NCBI GenBank assembly: GCA_002778095.1
Contig: PCDL01000011.1
Coordinates: 4,712,001-4,776,000 of the forward strand
Length of the DNA: 64,000 bases
DNA from: Fragosphaeria purpurea
Taxonomy: Eukaryota; Ascomycota; Sordariomycetes; Ophiostomatales; Ophiostomataceae
Direction of reading: 5' to 3'
This document shows positions 46,027 to 56,494 of the stretch, piece after piece. Position 1 is the stretch's first letter, and the number at the start of each line of letters is the position of its first letter. The notes beneath the pieces were generated by a model. It was not told the DNA's origin, searched no databases, and saw only the letters and a program-made list of their open reading frames with translations. The translations under genes were made by a program, and so were the position numbers.

Positions 46027-47172
46027 TCATTGATGGCGAACGCTATAATCAGTGTCTGGCAAATAGAGATGTCGGTCGGCCCCTTTCTGCGTTAAAACGA
46101 CCATGCGGATTACACCACCAGAGCTCCCATCCCAGCGAATGGCTTCCTTCAATGCACCTTTGACAAAATCAACAGCCTCACTCTCTTCCATTCCTTCCCG
46201 CCAATTCGCATCACAGTATCCATAGATGTAGGTCGATCCCGAGCCACCAATAGCATACGCTTGTTTGTGAAGGGAGCCGCCCAGAGGGATCGAGTAAACC
46301 TGGCCCCCGTAGCGTTCGTCCCACCCAGCAATAATCAATCCAGCACTATGAATGTCAGTTCTCTTGTTTTTCATTGATCCACCACATGACACCTACAAAT
46401 TTCCATGCTCCCTTCATCTACAGTACTAGAGGTTGTTTCTTCTTCTATATAATTACCTTAGCTGGTCTTTGTTGGCATAGCAAATTTCCTGGAAGACGGC
46501 CGCTGCTGTCTGGGTCGTAGGGGCTTTCCGGTTCAGCATTGCAAATAAATTAAGCTGGTATTGGACAATGTCGGCGACGGCTTGAGTGTCTGCTGCCGAA
46601 CCCGACCGGCAGCACCAAATAGTGTCGTGAACTCTAGTCAATTTGTCCGTCACGCGGTTCGCAATGTAGGCACCGGTTGTTGTTCGCGAATCAGCTCCTA
46701 TGGCATAAGAGAATTCTAGATCAGCATTTTCACATCTATGCCCATGATTTAAGAGTCCCAGTGTTGAAGTCGTACCAAGAATGACACCATCTTTGAAAGT
46801 AATAGCCATACTATTATATGTGTTAGTATCTTTATCGCCGTGCAGTTAACAGACGAAGTGATCTTACATAGATGTTCCTAAGCTATTAAAACAATTGTTA
46901 GCAATAGATGACCCTAATACAGAGGGTGAAGGGGGAGTGCTTAACGGTAGCGACATACTTCACCTCTCCCTTCTTCAATCGATCCATGTCGACATGGATC
47001 CCATCTAAAATAGAAAAGAGTTAGCTATGTAACAATACTCATCTCATCATTTAGAACAAGATAGAAAATGTAAAAGAGAAAAATCGAAACCGTAAGAAAG
47101 ACTCAGTAGAAAAGCTTTAAATGGTTGCAGATGCTCACCTTCACTAAGCTGGCCGGAAGTGCCGTACTCCAT
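46027..47172 (-). CDS. PRE3: 20S proteasome subunit beta1 (Pre3), caspase-like
   Basis: Six exons, complement(join(46027..46345, 46457..46697, 46776..46810, 46868..46882, 46959..47004, 47139..47172)), encode 229 residues (yeast Pre3 has 215). Beta1 gives the caspase-like (post-acidic) activity of the 20S core. The propeptide is cut at G29-T30, and the mature Thr1 nucleophile, Asp17 and Lys33 all fall at the canonical mature positions (TSI..., GADSRTTTG, VTDKL). Exon 4 supplies MAITFKDGVILG and exon 5 starts GADSRTTTG. The SGSG-type GGSGSTYIYGY loop is in exon 6. Exon 3 is a 15-nt microexon that encodes the cleavage site and Thr1. All junctions are GT-AG and in frame; donors include GTATGT, GTAAGA and GTACGA. 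I am confident because the spliced product aligns along its length with known beta1 subunits. Confidence 0.95.
46868..46882 (-). other. PRE3: 15-nt microexon of PRE3 carrying the catalytic Thr codon
   Basis: Between an acceptor TTTTAATAG and a donor GTAAGA lies CTTAGGAACATCTAT. Spliced, it completes Asn27 and encodes Leu-Gly-Thr-Ser plus two bases of Ile32. The autocatalytic Gly-Thr bond is therefore wholly inside this exon. Skipping it would remove exactly five codons in frame, deleting the active-site threonine. Confidence 0.9.
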
Positions 47173-47384
47173 TTGGTTGAAGTGATCGAGAAAAAAGATC
47201 CTCAGAGGATCTGTTAGACAGATATAACGAGTCGGTAGATGTAAAGTATTCCTTGTAATGAGAACAAAACAAAAAAAGGAACGAAGTATGAAGTGTTCAA
47301 AAAGACGGTTGACGCGGTCGTTACATTTTTGTGGTAGCTTCGTAGCAGAAGCTCTAGGCAGCCCATACGCGTTGTCAATATCTA

Positions 47385-47460
47385 CACGTGACAAGACCTG
47401 GACTCAAAAACGCCCCGTAATGGGGCAATAAAAAACTCGGAGTCCGTGACCACGCACGTG
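47385..47460. promoter_or_regulatory. Two CACGTG E-boxes upstream of PRE3
   Basis: CACGTG occurs at 47385-47390 and 47455-47460, 213 and 283 bases upstream of the PRE3 start. The second is inside the left arm of the inverted-repeat element at 47.4-48.1 kb, so a mobile element supplies one of the sites. I did not find the Rpn4-type PACE motif (GGTGGCAAA). Confidence 0.35.
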
Positions 47461-48133
47461 ACAGAATCTGCTTCAAAACAGTAAAAAGAGTAAACAAAAG
47501 AATACAGAAAGTACAGAACGAACAAAAAGAATAGAAACAACAGAAAGAACAGAAAGAACAGAAAGAACAGAAAGAACAGAAAGAATAGAAAGAATAGAAA
47601 GAATAGAAAGAATAGAAAGAATAGAAGGAATAGAAAAAATAGAAGGAATAGAAAGAATAGAAGGAATAGAAAGAACGAAAAGAACGAAAAGAGTCGCGAA
47701 TTATATTTACGTTACGATTAAGACTTAAGTTAAAGTTAAAAGTAATACACGTAAAGAGGAATATCACGAATAACACACATAAAGCTTTATATTCAAGGGC
47801 CGCGCGCGCTCTTTACCTAACACACCGCTAAACCCATACTCGCCGCTATACGCGTCAGTCACTAAAAAAAGTTTCTTCTCTCTCTTTTTTCGACCGACCA
47901 TTAATTACACCTAAATAAATAGTAAGGGCGACAGACTCGTCGTAATAGGCGTTATATGTGATGTGCGTGGCGTTGCTCGGTGCGTAGCTTAAAAGTGTGG
48001 TGTAGGATGCGCGACGTGAAAAAAAAAAACATTTTGGCTGGGCGGCGCGTTAAAAAAACAACAAAATCCCCTGTTTTTGGTCACGTGCGTGGTCACGGAC
48101 TCCGAGTTTTTTATTGCCCCATTACGAGGGGAT
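47408..48133. mobile_element. Non-autonomous inverted-repeat element (MITE-like) enclosing a minisatellite
   Basis: Two 47-bp arms (47416-47462 and 48080-48126) are perfect reverse complements; each begins CGTAATGGGGCAATAAAAAA and ends GCACGTGAC. The same nonamer TGGACTCAA flanks the element at 47399-47407 and 48134-48142, a likely target duplication. The ~620-bp interior has no coding potential and holds an A/G-rich minisatellite. An 8-9-bp duplication would suit hAT or MULE superfamilies, but without a transposase this is only a guess. Exact end bases are uncertain by one or two positions because the outermost bases of the two ends do not align perfectly. Confidence 0.75.
47480..47700. repeat. 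AGAA(T/C)AGAA minisatellite
   Basis: Roughly 220 bases of imperfect tandem GAACAGAAA and GAATAGAAA units (for example 47537-47630). The purine strand is the + strand. On the minus strand it reads as an uninterrupted repetitive Phe-Tyr-Ser frame, which I take to be fortuitous. Confidence 0.85.
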
Positions 48134-48163
48134 TGGACTCAAATCCCCTCGTAATGGGGCAAT
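48113..48163. repeat. 22-bp perfect palindrome arms with 7-nt spacer
   Basis: 48113-48134 (ATTGCCCCATTACGAGGGGATT) — 22 bases, given by its ends ATTGCCCC and AGGGGATT — is exactly mirrored at 48142-48163, separated by GGACTCA. It is where the right end of one element meets the left end of a second copy of the same family. Confidence 0.9.
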
Positions 48164-48196
48164 ATAAAAGCTAGAGTTTATGACAACACACGTGAC
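48142..48196. mobile_element. Second, degraded copy of the inverted-repeat element end
   Basis: 48150-48196 matches the 47-bp arm of the neighbouring element with about nine differences, largely C-to-T or G-to-A transitions. It is in the same orientation as the left arm at 47416. Its partner end was not found; beyond 48196 the sequence turns abruptly into RIP-mutated AT-rich DNA. Confidence 0.65.
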
Positions 48197-49019
48197 GGAT
48201 ATTTATAATATCGTTATTTTTTTAAATACAGCACCTAGCTAATAATATAGTACCTAGCTAATTTTTGTTTTACGCTGTACACTATACACTAAAGCTGCGT
48301 AGATTAAGTAACGCCACGACTATTGCGCTTATTATAATAAGGTTAGTATTTTTTAATTATTAAATAGTTAAAGTAAAATAAGTATATTATTATAACCGTC
48401 AGCGTATGTACGTAAAGTTGACGAGAAGTTAATAGTATATTATAGTATACTGTAAATATATACTATACGTAATTACCTATATAACTAAATATATAATAAA
48501 GAATATTAATAATTTATTTACTATTTTATATAAAGAATAGTGGATTTTAAAAAAGTATTATATTATAATATAATTATAAAAGTTATAAATAGTTTATTAA
48601 TATTATAGTAGTAAGTTAATATTACTACTATTAATTCTTTTATTATTTATAAGTAATTTATTAAGGATTTTTCTATATAAAGCTTATTTATTAATTAATA
48701 GCTTTTTATACCAGCTTTTTAGTTAAGTGACGATAGCTAGTTATACGTAAGAAGTGGTGTGATATAGTATAACGTATATATTATATCACTTTACCCTTTT
48801 TCTACCCCCCTTATATATACGTTTATTTTTTTTTCTAGTTTTAACTAATTCCTATATAACTACTTTTATACTTTTTAAATAGAATTAATACTTTTTTTTA
48901 TATCTATTTATATATTTTTATTAGAGTATAACCACTTTTTATGGACTTATTTTTATTTTTATCTTTATTTTTTTATTCCGTACTTTCTACTATATTCTTA
49001 TATAGTCAATATATATTTT

Positions 49020-49137
49020 ATATAGTTAGAAGGATAAGTTAAATAAAAAAGGTAATTAAAGAGGTAAATTTAAAGTAAGTAGTATTTAACGTATATAAAA
49101 AGAGGAAAAGTGAACGGTTAATAGATTTAAAAGGTAC

Positions 49138-49177
<40 letters not shown>

Positions 49178-49598
49178 ATTTTTATTTTATTATACGCTTT
49201 TTATTTTATTTTAATAACTATTTAAATAACTTTTTTATAATAATTTAATACTTTACTTCTAAGTATATATTATAATGATAGGTTAACGGTCTTAAGTTAA
49301 CGGTATATAATAATATTATAAGTTTTAAATTTTTTTATTATTTTTTTATTACGGTAAAATAACGGCTTTATTTAATGGCCCCGTTAATAAAAACGTTTTA
49401 TCGCGCGGTAACATTACCGCGTCTTCTCTTATTATTATTACCCGTTTTATTAATAGGCCGTAGGGTTAGAATAACCTAAATAATAATTCTACGCCCCCCC
49501 CGCCCCCCCCCCCCCCCCCCCCCCGGAACGGTTAACCCGAAAGTATTATAACGAGCTTATAGCGCGGTTACTTTTACTCTTATCGTAAAGGGTCCGCC
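49020..49598. repeat. Partial copy of the foldback-arm repeat family
   Basis: Aligns by eye with 51620-52201 in the same orientation, from the AAATAAAAAAGGTAA stretch through GGTACGTTTATATATA and TTCTATTAATAGGCCGT-like sequence to the terminal GGTCCGCC. It includes a (TA)n run at about 49141-49175 and an interrupted 30-C tract (49494-49524). Confidence 0.6.
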
Positions 49599-50105
49599 TA
49601 GTGTGTCAGTATTAACGTTTACTTATATACGTATAAGTATTAATAAGGGGTAAGAATTAAATAAAGTTTATATATTTATTATAATAATATATTAAATTAT
49701 AACCTTTTTATAACTTTAAATTAATACTTAAATATACTATTATAATCATATAAAAGTTTATTAATTAAGTTAATAATTTAAAAAATTATTAATTTTAATA
49801 TTATATACTAAAATTCTTTTATATTATATAGTACGACGAGCCTTAACTGCCTTTATAATAACTATCCCCCCTCCTTAATAAATTCTTTTTTAAATTTTAT
49901 AAGTTATTATATAAGAAGTTAAGCGTACCTTTAAAGGGCCTAGTATATATTAATTAACCTTTAAAAAGTTATATTATTCGTTATATATATAATACCACCT
50001 ACCGCTTTAATTACGCCAGGGGGGTAAGATCCGCGCGTTAATTATACGTATAAAGACTTTACTACTTTAACTAATTACGTAATAAGCGTCGATACCGATA
50101 CATTA

Positions 50106-52201
50106 GGCGGGCCCCTCCTAATAAAGGTAAAAGTAAAAATAAATATAACCGCGCCGCGAGCTCGCTACGACGCCTTCGGGCTAGCCGCCCGAAAAGACCT
50201 AGATTTATTACTCGAGTTATTATAGCCCGACGGCCTATTAATAGAACGGGTAGTAGCGATAGGAGAAGAAGATATTACGACGTCGCCGCGCGGTAAAATA
50301 CTTTTATCGACGGGGTTATTAAATAAAGTCGTTATATTTTAATATTAGTAAAAGAAATAATAAAGAAAAAATAAATATTAAAAAACTTATACGGTTAATA
50401 TACGTTATTAATTATAAACTATTAAGTTATCGTTATAATATTTATTTAAAAATAAAGTAATAAATTATTAAAAAAAAGTTAAATTATAATTAATATAAAA
50501 AAAAGGGTATATAAAAGAAATAATAAAAAAAAATATAAAAAGGAGTAAATAGCGAAATATATATATATAAATACGCTTTTTAAATCCGGTATTAATTATT
50601 TATTCTTTTCGTTTTTATTTACTTTAAATATTATTTATTTATAATTTACTTCTTTATTTAACCTTTTTTTATTATTATATTAAATATATATTAACTATAT
50701 ATTACCTTTATAACGATATTATAATATAATAACCTTTTTAAAACTTACCCTTTATTTTAAATAGTAAATAAACTATAATTAAAAAGTTTACGTTATTATA
50801 AAATTATAATAATTAATTATATATATTACTCTTACTATATATATATTATATTTATACTTAAAGAGATACCTTTAAATACTTATATTTTATTATATTATCG
50901 TACCGATATTATAATATAATAACCGTAAGTAAGTATATAACTTTCGAATTTTACGGGACTTACTTATTTTTTTTATTAAAAGGCTTTTTTATAAGTTAAT
51001 TAACGGTCGTTAAATACTATTAAAATATATAGTTTATATAACGTATTAAATTAAAATTAAAATTAAAATTAAAATTAATTATATATTTTTATAAGTATAA
51101 GAAAACGGTAAAAGTATAAAATAAAAAAATAAATATAAAAATATAAATAAATTAATAAAAAGTAGTTATATTTTAATAAAAATATATAAATAAATATAAA
51201 AAATATATAAATTTTAATTTTAATTTTATACGTTATATAGATTATATATTTTAATAGTATTTAACGGCCGTTAATTAACTTACTAAAAAAAACCTTTTAA
51301 TAGGGTAAAAAATAAGTAAGTCCGGTATAGCTCGTAAATTATACGTTAACTTATAGCTATTACCTTATAATATCGGTACGGTGGTATAATAAAGTATAGG
51401 TATTTAAAGATATCCTTTTAAGTATAGATATAATATATATATAATAAGATTAATATATATAATTAGTTATTATAATCTTATAATAGTTTCGTTTTAATAT
51501 AATAACGACGTAAGCTTTTTAATTATAATTTATTTATTATTTATAATAAAGGGTAGGTTTTAAAAAGGTTATTATATTATAATATTATTACGAAGGTAGT
51601 ATATAGTCGGTGTATATTTTACGTAGTAATAAAAAGACGTTAAATAAAAAAGGTAAATAAAAAAGTAAATTTTAAGTAAATAATATTTAAAGTAAATAAA
51701 TATAAAAAAAACGAACGTTAATACCGGATTCGGAAGGTACGTTTATATATATATATTTCGCTTACCCTTTCTTCGTAATTTTATTTTTTTTATTTTTTCT
51801 TTTATACGCTTTTTTTTTCTCTCTTCCGGTTATAATTTAATCGTTTTTTTAATAATTTATTACTTTATTTTTAAATAAGTATTATAACGATAACTTAATA
51901 ATCTATAATTAGTAACGTATATTAACCGTATAAGTTTTTTTATTTTTATTTTTATTTTAATAATTAACCGTAAAATAATAACTTCTTTAGGTAACCCCGT
52001 TACTATAAGTACGCGCGGTAACGTCGTTATTTTCTCTTCTTCTCCTCCGCCTATCGCCGCTGTCCGTTCTATTAATAGGCCGTCGGGCTACGATAACCCG
52101 AGCGATAAATCTAGGCCTTTCCGGGCGGCTAGCTTAAAGGCGTCGCGGCGAGCTCGCGGCGCGGTTACTTCTTCTTTTACTCTTATCGGGAAAGGCCCGC
52201 C
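50106..52201. mobile_element. 2.1-kb foldback element with arms of about 1 kb
   Basis: The sequence starts GGCGGGCC at 50106 and ends GGCCCGCC at 52201, and the two halves are inverted copies of each other around a centre near 51110. Matching landmarks: CCGCGCCGCGAGCTCG (about 50150) against CGAGCTCGCGGCGCGG (about 52148), and GCCCGACGGCCTATTAATAG (about 50225) against its reverse complement near 52072. RIP has diverged the arms by transitions. It is either one element with giant inverted repeats or two copies inserted head-to-head. Confidence 0.7.
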
Positions 52202-53199
52202 AGGTATATCGTAGAAAATATATTAATTATAATAAAAAGTATAAAGTTAATTAAATAAAAAAAAATAATTAAAAAAGAAGAAAAAAGTAAATATATATAT
52301 AAAAGAGGTAAAAAAAGGTAAAGTAATATAATATATACGTTATATTATATTATATTACTTTTAAATATAGTTAATTATCGTTATTTAATTAAAAAATATT
52401 ATAAAAGATTATTAATTAATAAATAAATTTAAACTTTTTACGGTAAACTACTTTATAATTAAAAAAATATTTAAATTATTATATATATACGTACACCGCC
52501 CCTTAATATACGTATACTATACGTAATATATTAAACTATAACCTTTATATAGCTTAATTTAACGTTTATATATACCCGTAATAATATAACCTATTTATAT
52601 AACTATTTTCCCCTTTTTTTACTATAAGTTTCTTCCTTTTTTTCTCTCTTTTTCTTTAAAAATATTAATATATACATTTTATTATATAAATTATAATATA
52701 TAAATCTATATTTATCGTATTCTTATATTATAATCCTATAAATTTCTAGTATTATTTCCGTATTCCGATTATTAATAGCGGTTAAAGTTTTACCGTAGTT
52801 ATAATATATATAGTAAATAGTAATAACTCCTTCTTTTACTTATACTATACTATCTTTTCGCTTTACGTATCGCGTACCGCGAAAAAAACGTTAAACGACG
52901 GTTTAATTATTTTATAATTTAGTATTTATTTAAACTCTTTTAGTTTTTACGTCACTGGTTAACGTAAATCTTGACTAAACGGATTAAAGTAAAATCTTAA
53001 AGTTTTCTTTAAAAGCCTCCGCCGCGTATAATTTTAATTCTTTTATATTAAGGTTATATACGTTTATTACGATAAACTTAAAGTATTTAACTATTAATAC
53101 GGCTATATATACCTTATATATATATACTCCTTTTTTAATTAAGTTTAATTAGCTTACACGTTAATAATATTTTAATTAAAAGTTAGTCGGGTCTTACTT

Positions 53200-53320
53200 T
53201 TTCTTTTTTAATAAAGGTTTTTTATTTTTATTTTAATTTAATATGTTATATAAACTATATATTTTAATAGTATTTAACGGCCGTTAATTAACTTACTAAA
53301 AAAACCTTTTTAATAAGGGT
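53200..53320. repeat. Short partial copy of the foldback-centre sequence
   Basis: Contains TATATTTTAATAGTATTTAA, CGGCCGTTAATTAACTTACT and AAAAAAACC, the same string seen at about 51230-51300. It shows that the family also occurs outside the 50.1-52.2 kb foldback. Confidence 0.55.
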
Positions 53321-53719
53321 TAATCGGGTATAAAAGTACGGATTATATATATACCGTAATTATACCTTAAGTAATAAGTCTTAAAAGGTAATAAAAGCTT
53401 TAGATAATATATATACCGAAAAATCTTACGATTTTTAACTATTTAATTATATAAATATATTTTTCTTTTTACTTTTTTTTACTCTTTTATTAACTTATTT
53501 AACGCTTACGTACTTAAAATAAAACTACTAGTTATACCGAAATATAAATAATAAAAAAGTCTTATACTACTATTATTATAATCGGTGTAAGGGTTTAATA
53601 ACTAAGTTAATAACCTAAAAAGATCACTAATCTTAGCACTTCGTACTAAGATTCCCTCATACTAACGTATATAACACACGGTACACCGCGGGCGTTAACC
53701 GCTCCGTGATAACTATATA

Positions 53720-56480
53720 TATTCCGACTACGGTAAGGCTTAAGCCGCCGTTAATAATCGGAATATAGAAATAATACTAAAGACTTATAGAACTATAGTA
53801 CGAGAATACGATAAATACTAATTTATATACTATAATTTATTATAATAAAAAGTATATATTAATATTTTTAAGGAAAAAAGAGAAAAGAAGGTAGAAATTA
53901 TAGTAAGAAAGAAAAGGGGGAAATAATTATATAAATAGACTATATTACCGCGGATATATATAAGCGTTAGACTAGGCCGTACGGGGGTTACGGCCTAGTA
54001 TATTATATACGGTATACGTATATTATAGGGCGGTATATATATACGCGTAATAGGTGCCCGGAGGTAGAGGAAAAAGGGTACCGACCCGGTACGGGATCCG
54101 GGGGTTTAAAAGAATACGTATATAGGGTAATATATTAATAAGTTTATATAATAATAAGGAAGAATTAAATAAAATTAAAGAGAAAAATAAAGTAATTTAA
54201 ATTAAAAAAAATAAACGGTATTAATAAAAAACTTAACGGATATAAAAAAAAACGTAATAAAGTAAGAAAAAATTAATAATAAAAAAAATACGGAAAAAAA
54301 TACGGTAAATAAAATTAACTTAACGAGATAACGGAATAAAAAAGAAAGGAAAAAAAATAAAAGAATTAAAAGGGCTTAAAGGTTTAATTTTATAATACGG
54401 TTAAAAGGCTTTATCTTACTTTAACTACGGGTTAATAGGTACGTTAACGTCGTCGGTATACGTTTTTTTAATTAAAGAGACCGCGGACGCCGGGTCCGAA
54501 CGTTTCGCGGCCGGGGACGGTAAGTAAGTGAAGGAGCGGTTAAGTATATACGGGGCGCGATTCGTTATCGGACGAGGCGACGGACCGGTTAATAAAGTTT
54601 TATAAGGCGGGGTAAGCGCGATAATAAATTAGTCGAAACGTTTATTTAAATTAATAAAAGCTTTATTATTATATTAGTACTAGTTTTAATAGATTATTTT
54701 ACCGCTTTCGCCGTAGTTATTTTAACTATAAATTATACGACTTTTTAGTCCGCGGTATTATTAATATTATTAAGATTTCGAGCTTTTAATTAATATTTTA
54801 AAATATAATACGGTAACGTTAATAAACGTTTCTAACGGGAAAAAAAGAATATAACTTTCCGTATAATTAAAATAAAGCGTAGGTACCGTTAATAAATATA
54901 TATATTTTATATTAATAAAGCGTATTATAAAAAGTTAAACGCGCGTTAACCGTTAAAGCGGTTTTATAATAAGTATATACTATACCTCTTTACGATTATT
55001 AATAGTATTATAAAGTTAATATATAAATACCGCTTAAAAAAAAACTAACCGTTTTTAATAATATTTTTAATATATTATAAAACTTTTATAAATAACGGGT
55101 TATTATTTAAAATTTTATTAAAGTAGTAACGTATATAAGTTACGATTTTACCGGGGTATAATCCGGGTTTTTTAACGTCGGCGGCTTTATTAACCGCGGA
55201 CGTAATAATATTTAACGAAGTAAATTAACCGGTATTAGTTTACGTTTTATTCTTTATTTTAAAAGGCGGTAACGTAGTAACCGACGCGAAAAATTAACGT
55301 ATATATTTATTAACTTATTTAAATTATTTAAAAAAAGTATATTATAATTATAATTATTTTATTTTTTAATAACGGTTTTAAAAGCCTCGTTCGTTTAATA
55401 AAAGTCGTATAATTAAACGTTTTTTATAATATTTAATATAATATAAGTTTTAATTAACGCGGTTAAATTTTTACGTACGGTGGTCTAGGTAATAGGTTAA
55501 ACGAAGTATATTATAATATAACTTTTAATATTTTTTACGTTATTAAATATAACGCGTTTATTATTATTTTTTTTATTTTCGTCGTTTTTATTATTAACTT
55601 CTTCGTTATTACCGTTTTCTTCGTCCTCGTCGTCGTTTTTATTAACGTTATATAAATTACTTATAAATTTATCGTACTCGGGGGCCGGGCCGTCGCTTAA
55701 ATTAATAAACGTAGTTAACGGTTAATTATTAATAAATATAAACGTTACGGAAAACGGGGCCGTAGTAAGAGCGGACGTTAAACTAAACGTAAACTTAATA
55801 ACGGGCGCGGGAGTATTATTATTAACGCCGAGTTTAAAGTTACCGTTAATTACGGTTTAAACGACTTCGGTAACGTTTAAGGTGTCTTTTATAACGGTGT
55901 CCTACGTCGTAAAAGCCGGTAACGTAATCGGTAAAAACGGTAAGGGGGGGAGGGCGGCTTAATCGAAAAAAAAAATATTTTAAAGGTATAATACGGCCGG
56001 GTAGTATATAAAGGCGTATTAATAAAAGCGTAACTAGTAATATTTATAGTTTTAATTTAAAAAGACGGTTACTTCGGGTTTATTATAATAATAACGTAAA
56101 AAATATACGAGTTATTAATATTAATATTTTTTAAAAAAAAGGGAGAAGAAAGCGTTAAACGTAATTTAAATAAAGCGTAAAAGAAAGGTTAATAAGAAGT
56201 AAATAAACGAGTAATAAAAAGTAAAGGTAAAAAATTAAAAAAAGTTAATAAGTAAAAAGAATAAAATAATAATAAAATAAAGTTATAATATTAAAATATT
56301 AAAAAAAAAAAATTAAAAACTTTTATATAACTTTTAAAAGTAATAATAAAGAATAAAAAATAATACGGTAAATATATAATTAATTAAAAAAAGAAGAAAA
56401 AAGTATATATTAATATAAAATAAAAATTATAAAAACGTTAATATTAATACGTTATATTAAAAGAGTAGTATAATAGTTAA
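53720..56480 (-). mobile_element. Degenerate element, tandem copy 1
   Basis: Collinear with 56495-59600 along most of its length. It starts ATTCCGACTACGGTAAGGCTTAAGCCGCCGTTAA (landmarks ATTCCGAC and GCCGCCGTTAA), then GTGCCCGGAGG, a GC-rich block near 54480-54600, and an acidic-codon stretch on the minus strand near 55590-55640. Stops interrupt all frames. Strand is inferred from the better residual coding character on the minus strand in copy 2. Confidence 0.6.
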
Positions 56481-56494
56481 ATACTTAAAAGACA

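Noticed and set aside
47375..47776. 133-codon minus-strand frame rich in FYSFYS
   Set aside because: It is the translation of an A/G minisatellite; no start context, domain or splice partner.
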